DNA of 32,740 nt, taken from assembly GCA_049325415.1 (NCBI GenBank), contig JBMOLL010000127.1, forward strand, positions 1 to 32,740, given 5' to 3'. The position numbers and the translations under genes were made by a program. Positions 24,790-32,725 of the stretch are shown one piece after another. Under the pieces are notes generated by a model that had not been told where the DNA came from, ran no database searches, and worked only from the letters and a program-made list of their open reading frames with translations. Origin of the DNA: JBMOLL01 sp049325415 (GTDB lineage: Bacteria > Bacteroidota > Bacteroidia > Bacteroidales > GCA-2748055). Numbering within the stretch: position 1 is the stretch's first letter; every line of letters begins with the position of its first letter.

Positions 24790-26046
24790 TTAGAGTCCGA
24801 ACGCCTTTTTAAAGGTTTCAACGAAATCAAGTTTCTCCCAGGTAAAGAGTTCAACTTCGAGCTCTTTTCTGTCCCAGTACTGCGATTCAAAAACCTTCTT
24901 AACAGTCCGCGGGGTTCTTCCCATATGGCCGTAGGAGGCGGTCTCCAGGTAAATGGGATTGCGGAGTTTCAGGTTCCTCTCAATGGCTGCGGGCCTGAGG
25001 TCATAGGTCCTGTCGATGATGGCGGCGATCTCACTGTCGCTCAGCTTCACTTTCGATTTGCCGTAGGTATTGACATAAACGCCTACCGGACGGGCTACGC
25101 CGATTGCATAGGACACCTGGACCAGCACTTCGTCGGTTACGCCGGCTGCAACAAGGTTTTTGGCAATGTGCCGGGCGGCATAGGCGGCCGAGCGGTCAAC
25201 CTTTGAAGGATCTTTCCCTGAGAAAGCACCGCCTCCGTGAGCACCTTTTCCACCGTAAGTGTCAACAATAATTTTCCTTCCGGTTAAGCCGGTATCTCCA
25301 TGAGGACCGCCGATCACGAATTTTCCGGTGGGGTTGACATGAAGGATGAAATGATCATCGAAAAGGCTCTTCAAACGGTCGGGAAGCTGGGCAACAACCC
25401 TGGGGATCAGGATGTGGCGGACATCTTCGGAGATTTTGGCGAGCATCCGGGTGTCGTCCTTGTCGAACTCGTCATGCTGGGTGGAAACCACGATAGTGTG
25501 GATCCGGGATGGCGTGCTGTCATCGTTGTATTCGATGGTTACCTGCGATTTGGAATCGGGGCGGAGGTAGGTCATGACCTTTCCTTCTCTCCTGATTACC
25601 GATAATTCATGAAGCAGCCTGTGGGCCAGTTCCAGGGGAAGGGGCATGAATTCATCCGTTTCACTGGTGGCATAGCCGAACATCATTCCCTGGTCGCCGG
25701 CTCCCTGATCCATCGGATCCTGCCTTACCACACCGCGGTTGATGTCGGGCGACTGTTCGTGAATGATCGTCATGATACCGCAGGAATTCCCTTCAAACTG
25801 GTATTCACTTTTCGTATAACCCACCTGGTTAATCACATCGCGGGCCACTTTCTGTACATCAATGTAGGTGGTGGTATGAACCTCACCGGCAAGGACAACC
25901 TGCCCGGTGGTTACAAGGGTTTCGCAGGCAACTTTCGACTGCGGATCATAGGCCAGGAACTGGTCAAGGAGCGCATCGGAGATCTGGTCGGCCAGTTTAT
26001 CCGGATGGCCTTCAGACACGGATTCAGAAGTAAATAAATACGACAT
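24790..26046 (-). CDS. metK: S-adenosylmethionine synthetase
   Basis: A 418-residue enzyme making SAM from methionine and ATP. Hallmarks: GHPDK (13-17) with the catalytic His, GAGDQG (115-120), the GPHGDTGLTGRK region (247-258) and the phosphate-binding loop GGGAFSGKD (271-279). It is longer than the E. coli enzyme (about 384 residues), with extra residues in the middle and at the C-terminus, as is usual for Bacteroidota. The leader of about 115 bases carries a SAM-II-like riboswitch (26105-26160) and a well-spaced promoter, so expression is expected to fall when SAM is plentiful. Downstream it is followed by ribE. Confidence 0.97.
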   Translation of the reverse strand: MSYLFTSESVSEGHPDKLADQISDALLDQFLAYDPQSKVACETLVTTGQVVLAGEVHTTTYIDVQKVARDVINQVGYTKSEYQFEGNSCGIMTIIHEQSPDINRGVVRQDPMDQGAGDQGMMFGYATSETDEFMPLPLELAHRLLHELSVIRREGKVMTYLRPDSKSQVTIEYNDDSTPSRIHTIVVSTQHDEFDKDDTRMLAKISEDVRHILIPRVVAQLPDRLKSLFDDHFILHVNPTGKFVIGGPHGDTGLTGRKIIVDTYGGKGAHGGGAFSGKDPSKVDRSAAYAARHIAKNLVAAGVTDEVLVQVSYAIGVARPVGVYVNTYGKSKVKLSDSEIAAIIDRTYDLRPAAIERNLKLRNPIYLETASYGHMGRTPRTVKKVFESQYWDRKELEVELFTWEKLDFVETFKKAFGL

Positions 26047-26104
26047 CTTAAAAATGTTTTTACGTTAAAATGTAGTGGAGAGTAGATGAGCGATTGAGCT
26101 GAAG

Positions 26105-26160
26105 GCTACTGCTTTAGCATTTTTTTTGTGTGGTTGCAATCAGTCAAATCTTTCCACAAA
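26105..26160 (-). ncRNA. SAM-II-like riboswitch in the metK leader
   Basis: On the minus strand the leader reads GAUUUGACUGAUUGCAA, then an A-rich linker and AUGCUAAAGCAGU, matching the SAM-II (SAM-alpha) conserved blocks GAUUU, UUGCA and GCUAAA. Stem P1 pairs UGUGG (26158-26154) with CCACA (26133-26129). The pseudoknot pairs loop bases ACUG (26144-26141) with CAGU (26111-26108), and GCA (26137-26135) with UGC (26119-26117), with U-A pairs in between. This is the H-type fold of the class. It sits upstream of the SAM synthetase gene, its expected target. The 3' tail ends about 61 bases before the metK ATG, further than in alphaproteobacterial examples, so how it blocks expression is not clear. 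Confidence 0.8.
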
Positions 26161-26167
26161 GACTGTG

Positions 26168-26198
26168 CAAATAAACAACTAATTCACGGAATTTCAAA
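26168..26198 (-). promoter_or_regulatory. metK promoter
   Basis: On the minus strand TTTG (26198-26195), then exactly 19 bases, then TTTATTTG (26175-26168), one mismatch from TAnnTTTG. This is the Bacteroidota sigma-ABfr arrangement. The predicted start is near 26161, so the riboswitch begins at the very 5' end of the RNA. Confidence 0.7.
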
Positions 26199-26208
26199 AT
26201 AGTATCGG

Positions 26209-26281
26209 AAAATAAAAAATCCGCTTTCATCCAACGGTATACAGAAGCTGCTGTAAAACAAACCGTTAAATGAAAGCGGAT
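26209..26281 (-). terminator. Terminator of the TPR protein gene
   Basis: ATCCGCTTTCAT and ATGAAAGCGGAT (26219-26230 and 26270-26281) form a perfect 12-bp stem, extended by AACGGT/ACCGTT. On the minus strand it is followed by TTTTTATTTT. It begins 25 bases after the stop and isolates metK from the TPR gene. Confidence 0.85.
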
Positions 26282-26305
26282 GCGGTGTTAAATCAGCTGT
26301 TAAAA

Positions 26306-27292
26306 TCAGTTACAGCCGGGAACGTTCAGTTTTTTCTTCTCTACCTTTTCGATCAGGTCTCCGACCATGGCCTTATTAAAGGCCTCACAGGCTTTTTCGT
26401 ACTGTACGGTTGCCTGGTAGGCAACGCCGAGTTCAAAATTGATCAGGGCAAGCTTGTTCTCATCGGTTTCGTAGGTAGCGGCCTTTTCTCCGTATTCAAT
26501 GGCGGCATCGTATTCGATCTCCTTGTTGTTTACAAGGCAAAGAACATAATAGGCTGTTGGATTGGTCTCATTGGCATCGATGGCCTGCTCGCAGGCATCC
26601 ACTACGTCTGAATAATCCTGATCTTCCTCATCGACATTCTGCAATGCTTCAAAAATCATGGGATTGAAGTAATTATCAATAGTGGTGTTGATTTCTTTAA
26701 TCAGTTCATTATCCCCTTTTTTACCGGCGAGATCTTTGGTAAGGTTAAACTCACTCAGCATTTTACCGGTGTCTTCCTGCTTGAGGTAAACAATACCTTT
26801 ACCCTGGTGGGCTTTGGGGAGATCGGGATTCAGCGCAAGAGCCTTATCGTAGAAGTCGAGAGCTTCGCTGTACTTTACCGCGGCCACACTTTTGTTCCCT
26901 TCCATGATGTAAAGGGATTGAAGGAATTGCTGTGATTTTTCGGCATATTCCTGATTATTATTGTACTCGGTAGCATATTTTACCGTGTTTTCGAGGTAGG
27001 GAATAGCTTTGTCGTACTGTTTCCTTTTCATCCACAGGGCAGCCTGCCTGTAATAGGTCGAAGGGATCTGCGTTTGAGCCTGGGCTTTCATATCGTCGGC
27101 TTCGGCACCCACCTGTTCGCACATTGACAGTGTTTCGTTGAAGACCCCGATGGCGACATCATATTCCTGGGCATTCAATTTGGCTACCCCGTCATTGAAC
27201 TTATTGATCACATCGGCAATGGTCGTCTGGGAAAAGAGTGTTGCTGAAAAAAGCAGCAGACCTGCAAGGATCGCTAAACCTTTAAATCTCAT
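26306..27292 (-). CDS. Exported tetratricopeptide-repeat protein
   Basis: A 328-residue protein with an N-terminal signal peptide (hydrophobic 5-20, then FSQ; cleavage before Gln22 is typical of Bacteroidota). The mature part consists of TPR-like helical pairs: KLNAQEYDVAIGVFNETL, KRKQYDKAIPYLENTV, YSEALDFYDKALALNPD with the best-conserved repeat, YDAAIEYGEKAATY and YEKACEAFNKAM. TPR arrays act as protein-docking scaffolds, probably in the periplasm here; the partner is unknown. The C-terminus ends NVPGCN. It is a single-gene unit with a well-formed promoter and terminator of its own, which suggests steady expression of an abundant protein. Confidence 0.85.
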   Translation of the reverse strand: MRFKGLAILAGLLLFSATLFSQTTIADVINKFNDGVAKLNAQEYDVAIGVFNETLSMCEQVGAEADDMKAQAQTQIPSTYYRQAALWMKRKQYDKAIPYLENTVKYATEYNNNQEYAEKSQQFLQSLYIMEGNKSVAAVKYSEALDFYDKALALNPDLPKAHQGKGIVYLKQEDTGKMLSEFNLTKDLAGKKGDNELIKEINTTIDNYFNPMIFEALQNVDEEDQDYSDVVDACEQAIDANETNPTAYYVLCLVNNKEIEYDAAIEYGEKAATYETDENKLALINFELGVAYQATVQYEKACEAFNKAMVGDLIEKVEKKKLNVPGCN

Positions 27293-27321
27293 AACAATAA
27301 ATTTTTTTTTAGTTGAACCGT

Positions 27322-27352
27322 CAAATATATAAAATCTGTAAACAAATACAAT
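27322..27352 (-). promoter_or_regulatory. Promoter of the TPR protein gene
   Basis: On the minus strand ATTG (27352-27349), 19 bases, then a perfect TATATTTG (27329-27322), 29 bases before the ATG at 27292. Confidence 0.7.
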
Positions 27353-27391
27353 GCCATATTTGTTTCAGTCCCGTTTTACTTTGCCAGGTAC

Positions 27392-28309
27392 TTATTTTTC
27401 AGTCAGTTCCCTGAATATGGTTTCCAGGTTTTTCTCCCTGACCGAGAATGAAAGGATGGTCAGTTTATTCTCAACGGCGTGGCGGAAGATTCCTGCCTGG
27501 TTTTCTTTGCCCGCCGGAGCTTCGATAAGGTACTGGTTACCGGGGAGTTTCCTGACTCTGCTGACAAAGGTCAGTTCCAGCCATTTTTCCACTTCAGGGG
27601 TTTCGGCCAGTTCAACCACGTAGGTCTGGAGTTCATCGCGCCTGTTCCTGATCAGTTCACTGGCTTTATCGTCGGCTTTGATCACGCCCCGGTCGATCAG
27701 GATGATCTTATCGCAGATCGCCTCCACCTCCTGCATGATATGGGTGGAGAGCAGGATGGTCTTTTCCTTTCCGAGGCCTGAGATCAGGTTACGGATCCCG
27801 ACGATCTGGTTCGGATCCAGCCCCGAAGTGGGTTCATCGAGGATCAGCAGCTGCGGATCATGAATGAGGGCCTGGGCCAACCCGACCCGTTGCCGGTATC
27901 CCTTCGAAAGGGCGCCGATTTTTTTATGCTGCTCCCTTTCCAGTCCGGTCAGCTCAATCATTTCGCGGCTTCTTGCCGTGGCCGTCTTCCGGTCCATCCC
28001 ATATAAACCGGCAACATGCTCAAGATACTCCCTGACATACAATTCGGTGTACAGGGGGTTGTTTTCGGGGAGATAACCTGTAATGCGCCGGGTCTCAAGA
28101 GTATGATCCGCCACAGCCAGCCCGTTTATAAAGACCTCTCCGCTGTCGGGGGTCAGGTTTCCTGTGATGATCTTCATGGTGGTGGTTTTACCGGCACCGT
28201 TCGGACCAATGAAGCCTACGACCTCCCCCTTGCCGATCTCAAAAGAGACGCCATCAACGGCTTTCTGCTCCTTATAGCTTTTGGTGATATTCCTTACACT
28301 TACGACCAT
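27392..28309 (-). CDS. gldA: ABC transporter ATPase, GldA-like
   Basis: A 305-residue ABC ATPase with a C-terminal extension, matching the gliding-motility GldA branch. Walker A is GPNGAGKTT (35-43), the typical GYLPENNPLYTELYVREYLE segment follows, then signature LSKGYRQ, Walker B LLILDEPTSGLDP and switch His in LSTHIMQEVE. In Flavobacteria GldA works with the GldF/GldG permease; homologs occur in many non-gliding Bacteroidota. No gldF or gldG is adjacent. The ATG at 28309 is chosen: upstream in-frame starts at 28372 and 28417 overlap the end of the stress-protein gene and add non-family residues. It follows the stress-protein gene by 55 bases and may be co-transcribed. Confidence 0.85.
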   Translation of the reverse strand: MVVSVRNITKSYKEQKAVDGVSFEIGKGEVVGFIGPNGAGKTTTMKIITGNLTPDSGEVFINGLAVADHTLETRRITGYLPENNPLYTELYVREYLEHVAGLYGMDRKTATARSREMIELTGLEREQHKKIGALSKGYRQRVGLAQALIHDPQLLILDEPTSGLDPNQIVGIRNLISGLGKEKTILLSTHIMQEVEAICDKIILIDRGVIKADDKASELIRNRRDELQTYVVELAETPEVEKWLELTFVSRVRKLPGNQYLIEAPAGKENQAGIFRHAVENKLTILSFSVREKNLETIFRELTEK

Positions 28310-28364
28310 CTGTTCCCTCCGGGTTTTCCCTCCTCCATCCGGTTTAAAAATTCCGGTTTCAATT

Positions 28365-29207
28365 TCAACCATACATGAACTGGCCAACCTTGGCGAAGTT
28401 CGATTTCGGGTTGACACACATCACGGGGATGCCCTCAGGATTGGCGATCAGGAATTGTTCCTGGGCACCGAAAAGGTAGTCGACCATGGTGATGTGCTTG
28501 GTGGTAGTGATCAGGATCAGGTCGCCATGGATACTTTTGGCAAAATCCACAACATCCCTCGGGAAATTCTTGGTGCGGGGAGCATCGTGGATTTCATACT
28601 CGATATTATTCTGGATCAGGAAGCGGATGGCAAAATTCAGGTTCACATTGATCTTTTTCTGAATATGCTTATCGATCCCGGTCGATTTATAAAGGTGCAC
28701 CTTTGAATTCATGTATTTGCCCAGGTAAATCGCCCACTGCAGTTTCTCCTTGTTTTCCGACTTGAAATCGATCGGGAAGACAATATTGGTAAAACGCTCA
28801 TTCTCAACCGGCGGCCTCTGCACTACGATAAACGGCACATTTGATCCTGCAATCACCTTCAGAGCCCAGCTTCCGAACAGTTTCTGCGAACCTTTCATTC
28901 CATGGGTTCCCATAAATACCATGTTTACCTTGTTCTCCTCATTGGAAGCAAATTCGGAGATCACATCGAAGATCTTACCGGCCAGGCAGACATAGTTTAG
29001 TTCACAGCCATATTTCTCCGACAGCTTGATGACGGCCTGCGAAAGCTTGTTCTTTGCCGTTACAATCTCGCTTTCCTCTTTGACAATATGGAAAAGCATC
29101 ACCCTGTTCTCCACTAATTTTCCAATACGGACGGCATGAGCAAGAGCATACTCCGAAACCTCTGAAAAATCCCAGGTAACTAGTATGGTATTCTTTTCTT
29201 TATTCAT
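28365..29207 (-). CDS. Universal stress protein, two-domain
   Basis: A 280-residue protein with two UspA-type domains in tandem: the first opens with NTILVTWDFSEVSEYAL and includes VFMGTHGMKG, the second opens with NIVFPIDFKSENKEKL and includes DLILITTTKHITM. The ATP-binding G-x2-G-x9-G(S/T) loop is only partly kept in the first domain and not evident in the second, so it may not bind ATP. Such proteins respond to stress or growth arrest; the molecular role is generally unclear. The ATG at 29207 is chosen over a TTG at 29231, because the -7 box at 29229-29236 lies upstream of it. A perfect 16-bp palindrome overlaps the -33 position. Confidence 0.85.
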   Translation of the reverse strand: MNKEKNTILVTWDFSEVSEYALAHAVRIGKLVENRVMLFHIVKEESEIVTAKNKLSQAVIKLSEKYGCELNYVCLAGKIFDVISEFASNEENKVNMVFMGTHGMKGSQKLFGSWALKVIAGSNVPFIVVQRPPVENERFTNIVFPIDFKSENKEKLQWAIYLGKYMNSKVHLYKSTGIDKHIQKKINVNLNFAIRFLIQNNIEYEIHDAPRTKNFPRDVVDFAKSIHGDLILITTTKHITMVDYLFGAQEQFLIANPEGIPVMCVNPKSNFAKVGQFMYG

Positions 29208-29228
29208 CTTTTTCAGCGTTTTCGAACA

Positions 29229-29259
29229 CAAAATTACTTTTTTCTTTTCACTTTATAAA
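29229..29259 (-). promoter_or_regulatory. Promoter of the universal stress protein gene
   Basis: On the minus strand TTTA (29259-29256), 19 bases, then a perfect TAATTTTG (29236-29229), ending 21 bases before the ATG at 29207. The -33 element lies inside a palindrome (29248-29263). Confidence 0.65.
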
Positions 29260-29263
29260 GTGA
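29248..29263. promoter_or_regulatory. Perfect 16-bp palindrome, possible operator
   Basis: TCACTTTATAAAGTGA reads the same on both strands. It covers the -33 region of the stress-protein promoter in the divergent region shared with asnS. Position and symmetry fit a dimeric regulator site; the regulator is unknown. Confidence 0.5.
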
Positions 29264-29350
29264 TCATCTTCAAAATAGTTAACGTCAGATGCTTTACGCT
29301 TATTTCTTACCGGGCACAGTAAATTGGGGAAGGAACAAAGCAAAAAATTG

Positions 29351-29358
29351 TATTTTTG
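29351..29358 (+). promoter_or_regulatory. -7 box for asnS
   Basis: TATTTTTG matches TAnnTTTG, 25 bases before the asnS ATG. No convincing -33 TTTG at 19 bases. Confidence 0.55.
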
Positions 29359-29383
29359 TGATCATAGTTTTTATTGCAGAATA

Positions 29384-30772
29384 ATGAAAAGATCGACAGT
29401 TAAAGAATTGCTTGCTTCAGAGGAGGTTAACAGGGAAGTCCTGCTGAAAGGCTGGGTGCGTACGCGCAGGGGGAATAAAAATGTGGCATTTATTGCCGTT
29501 AACGACGGAACGATTATACACAACATCCAGGTTGTTGCTGATCTTCAGAAGTTTACGGAAGATGATATACGCAAGGTGACCACCGGAGCTTCCGTCGCCG
29601 TAAAAGGGCTTCTCGTGGAATCGGCAGGCAGCGGCCAGAAAGTCGAGATCCAGGCCAGTGAAATAGAGGTGCTTGGCGAGGCCGATCCGGAGACCTATCC
29701 CCTGCAGAAAAAGGGACATTCCATGGAATTTCTCCGGGAGATCGCCCATCTTCGTTTCCGGACCAATACCTTCGGAGCAGTTTTCCGGATTCGTCATGCA
29801 CTCGCCTTTGCCATTCATAAATTCTTTAACGACAAGGGATTTTTCTATCTCCACACACCCATCATCACCGCCTCCGATGCAGAGGGCGCAGGGGCGATGT
29901 TCAGGGTCAGCACCCTCGATGCCTCCAATCCTCCCCGGGATGAAGAAGGCCGTGTGGATTTCAAACAGGATTTTTTCGGCCGGCCAACCAATCTGACGGT
30001 CTCCGGACAGCTGGAAGGGGAACTGGGCGCCACGGCGCTCAGCTCCATCTATACCTTCGGGCCCACCTTCCGTGCCGAAAACTCCAACACACCCAGGCAT
30101 ATCGCCGAGTTCTGGATGATTGAACCGGAAATGGCCTTTTACGACATCAACGACAACATGGACCTGGCCGAAGAGTTCCTTAAATATTTGATCCGTTACA
30201 TCATTGAACATTGCCACGACGATCTGGAGTTCCTTAATAACATGGTGGATAAGGAGCTGATGGAAAGGCTGAAATTCGTGACCGAGCAGGAATTCGCCCG
30301 ACTGAGTTATACCGAGGGGGTGAAGATCCTTATGGAATCGGATGCAAAATTCGACTATCCCGTAAGCTGGGGTTCCGATCTGCAGGCCGAGCACGAACGC
30401 TACCTCGTGGAAAAACATTTCGGTAAACCCGTTATTCTGACCGACTATCCGAAAGACATCAAGGCTTTTTATATGAAGCAGAACGACGATGGAAAAACTG
30501 TCAGGGGCATGGACGTGCTCTTTCCCAGGATCGGGGAGATTATCGGTGGCTCGCAGAGGGAAGAAGAGTACGACAAGCTTTTACGGCGGATGAAGGAGAT
30601 GAATATTCCCGAAGAAGAGTTGTGGTGGTACCTTGAAACGCGTAAATTTGGTACCGTGGTTCACAGTGGCTTCGGCCTCGGTTTCGAACGGCTGGTGATG
30701 TTTATTACCGGAATGGCCAATATCCGCGACGTGATCCCCTTCCCGAGAACACCCAAGAGCGCCGAGTTTTAA
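29384..30772 (+). CDS. asnS: Asparaginyl-tRNA synthetase
   Basis: A 462-residue class IIb aminoacyl-tRNA synthetase that charges tRNA(Asn). The N-terminal OB-fold anticodon-binding domain (about 1-110, with VLLKGWVRTRRG) is followed by the catalytic core. Motif 2 is FGPTFRAENSNTPRHIAEF (225-243) and motif 3 lies within GFGLGFERLVMFITG (429-443) with the ATP-contacting Arg. The RAENSNTPRH wording separates it from AspRS. The ATG at 29384 is chosen; an upstream in-frame TTG-type start at 29324 would include the promoter. It is 11 bases upstream of rpoN and the likely first gene of that operon. Length is normal. Confidence 0.96.
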   Translation: MKRSTVKELLASEEVNREVLLKGWVRTRRGNKNVAFIAVNDGTIIHNIQVVADLQKFTEDDIRKVTTGASVAVKGLLVESAGSGQKVEIQASEIEVLGEADPETYPLQKKGHSMEFLREIAHLRFRTNTFGAVFRIRHALAFAIHKFFNDKGFFYLHTPIITASDAEGAGAMFRVSTLDASNPPRDEEGRVDFKQDFFGRPTNLTVSGQLEGELGATALSSIYTFGPTFRAENSNTPRHIAEFWMIEPEMAFYDINDNMDLAEEFLKYLIRYIIEHCHDDLEFLNNMVDKELMERLKFVTEQEFARLSYTEGVKILMESDAKFDYPVSWGSDLQAEHERYLVEKHFGKPVILTDYPKDIKAFYMKQNDDGKTVRGMDVLFPRIGEIIGGSQREEEYDKLLRRMKEMNIPEEELWWYLETRKFGTVVHSGFGLGFERLVMFITGMANIRDVIPFPRTPKSAEF

Positions 30773-30783
30773 AAAATCCTGAT

Positions 30784-32232
30784 ATGTTAAAGCAGAAGCT
30801 TCAGCAGAAACTTTTACAAAAACTTTCCCCGCAGCAGATCCAGATGATCAAACTGCTGGAGATCCCTGCCATTCAGCTGGAGCAACGAATCAAAAAGGAA
30901 CTGGAGGAAAATCCGATCCTGGAAGAAGGTCCCGATGAGCCCGAATACCAGGAAGAACCCGAAGGAGAAGAGGAAAAGGATAAAGACCATGAGGAGTTTT
31001 CGCTGGAAGACTACATGGACGATGACGACATCCCTTCCTACCGCCTGAATTCACAAAACTATTCGCCCGACGATAAACATGAGGAGATCCCTTTCTCCGT
31101 GGGTCCCAGTTTCCGCGAACAGCTCTCTTCCCAGCTTGGCCTTCGTGATCTGGATGAGAAGCAGGAAATGATCGCCGAATATATCCTGGGCAATATCGAT
31201 GACGATGGCTACCTGAGAAGGGAACTTGAAGCGATTTCCGACGATATGGCCTTTACTTTTGGTGTGGAAGTGAAGTATGAAGAACTGCACGCCGTACTTA
31301 TGGTCATACAGGACCTTGATCCGGCGGGTGTGGGTGCAAGGAGCCTACAGGAATGCCTGCTGCTGCAGATCGACAGAAAGGACCAGGATGTAGCCCAGGT
31401 CGCCCTGGCACGCAGGATTCTCAAGAATTACTTCGATGAGTTTACCAACAAGCACTATGATAAAATTATAGCCAGGGCAGGTATCGCCGAAGAAGAACTC
31501 AAAGCAGCGCTTGACGAGATCCTACGGCTCAATCCGAAACCGGGCAGTTCCTTTGCTGATCCGATGAGCCGTTCCTTCCAGCAGATCGTGCCCGATTTTA
31601 TCCTCGACGACCGGGAAGGCGAACTTCAGCTATACCTGAATTCGGGACATGTTCCCGAACTCCGGATCAACCGCACCTACTCCGAACTGCTGGAAAGCTA
31701 CCAGGCCAATAAAGCCAATGCTTCCAGGGATGACAAGGATGCGGTTACTTTCGTGAAGCAGAAACTGGACTCGGCAAGATGGTTTATCGATGCCATACGG
31801 CAAAGACAAAACACCCTGCTCCTCACCATGGAAGCCATACTCGCCTACCAGGAAGCCTATTTTCAGGAAGGGGATGAGACCCGGCTCCGGCCTATGATCC
31901 TCAAGGATATTGCCGACATGACCGGGCTGGATATCTCCACCATATCCAGGGTGGTCAACAGCAAATATATCCAGACCCACTTCGGGATCTTTCCGCTGAA
32001 ATACTTTTTCTCCGAGGGACTCCAGACCGACAGCGGGGAGGAGGTATCTACACGGGAAATCAAAAGCATCCTGCAGGAATGTATTGATAAAGAGGATAAA
32101 AGAAGACCTCTTACCGACGACCGACTGACGGAAATCCTCCAGGAGAAAGGTTACCAGATCGCCAGGAGAACCATCGCGAAGTACCGGGAACAGCTGAACC
32201 TGCCTGTTGCAAGGCTGCGCAAGGCTTTATAA
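30784..32232 (+). CDS. rpoN: RNA polymerase sigma-54 factor
   Basis: A 482-residue sigma-54. Region I is the Gln/Leu-rich N-terminus (1-50: repeated LQQKLLQKL, SPQQIQMIKLLE and NPILEEG), which binds activators and holds the closed complex. An acidic region II (about 50-95) follows, then the core-binding domain, the helix-turn-helix with LDISTISRVVNSKYIQ, and the RpoN box ARRTIAKYRE (460-469) that reads the -24 element. All parts are intact. In Bacteroidota sigma-54 serves a limited set of genes with dedicated enhancer-binding activators, none of which is encoded here. It is co-transcribed with asnS (11-base gap) and with the membrane protein gene downstream (7-base gap). Confidence 0.96.
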   Translation: MLKQKLQQKLLQKLSPQQIQMIKLLEIPAIQLEQRIKKELEENPILEEGPDEPEYQEEPEGEEEKDKDHEEFSLEDYMDDDDIPSYRLNSQNYSPDDKHEEIPFSVGPSFREQLSSQLGLRDLDEKQEMIAEYILGNIDDDGYLRRELEAISDDMAFTFGVEVKYEELHAVLMVIQDLDPAGVGARSLQECLLLQIDRKDQDVAQVALARRILKNYFDEFTNKHYDKIIARAGIAEEELKAALDEILRLNPKPGSSFADPMSRSFQQIVPDFILDDREGELQLYLNSGHVPELRINRTYSELLESYQANKANASRDDKDAVTFVKQKLDSARWFIDAIRQRQNTLLLTMEAILAYQEAYFQEGDETRLRPMILKDIADMTGLDISTISRVVNSKYIQTHFGIFPLKYFFSEGLQTDSGEEVSTREIKSILQECIDKEDKRRPLTDDRLTEILQEKGYQIARRTIAKYREQLNLPVARLRKAL

Positions 32233-32239
32233 AAGTCAG

Positions 32240-32725
32240 ATGGAGAGAAGATTAGCCCAGATCATATCCGTTTTGTTACATCCGTTGCTGATGCCCGCTT
32301 TCGGGATGCTGATCATGTTCAATTCGGGCACCTATGTATCCCTGCTTACTTTCGAGGCAAAAAAGATACTGTTGCTGATGATCGTCACCGGAACTTTCCT
32401 GCTCCCTGCAAGCATCATTCCCTTCATGATCTACCGTAAAATGATCACTGATGTATCACTGTCCGTCAGGGAAGAGCGCTTTCTGCCGATGGTGCTTACC
32501 CTGCTGTTTTTCATGCTGACCTTTTTTCTGATCTACAGGCTGCCTGTAAACCGTATGATTCACGCCTATCTGCTGGCCGTGAACATCTCTCTCCTGCTCT
32601 CAGTACTTGTCAATACCTTTCAGAAAATCAGCACTCATATGGTAGGCCTGGGAGGGATAACCGGGCTGGTTCTGGCCCTGATCCTTCTATTCGGTGTACC
32701 CATGCAGTCGTGTTTTTTTTTGTGA
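32240..32725 (+). CDS. PAP2-like membrane protein, probably frameshifted at the window edge
   Basis: A membrane protein resembling a divergent group of PAP2 (phosphatidic acid phosphatase)-related proteins in Bacteroidota; the N-terminus IISVLLHPLLMPAFG and the ISTHMVGLGG segment are the recognisable parts. Five hydrophobic segments are visible. The frame ends at TGA 32723-32725, straight after a run of nine T (32713-32721), giving an abrupt SCFFL end in the middle of a membrane segment. One extra T would continue the frame as FFFVSGRPR to the window edge. A length change in this T-run, either real or a sequencing error, is therefore likely. The catalytic KxxxxxxRP and SRxxxxxH motifs of true PAP2 enzymes are not seen in the visible part. 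The ATG at 32240, 7 bases after the rpoN stop, is chosen. Confidence 0.6.
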   Translation: MERRLAQIISVLLHPLLMPAFGMLIMFNSGTYVSLLTFEAKKILLLMIVTGTFLLPASIIPFMIYRKMITDVSLSVREERFLPMVLTLLFFMLTFFLIYRLPVNRMIHAYLLAVNISLLLSVLVNTFQKISTHMVGLGGITGLVLALILLFGVPMQSCFFL

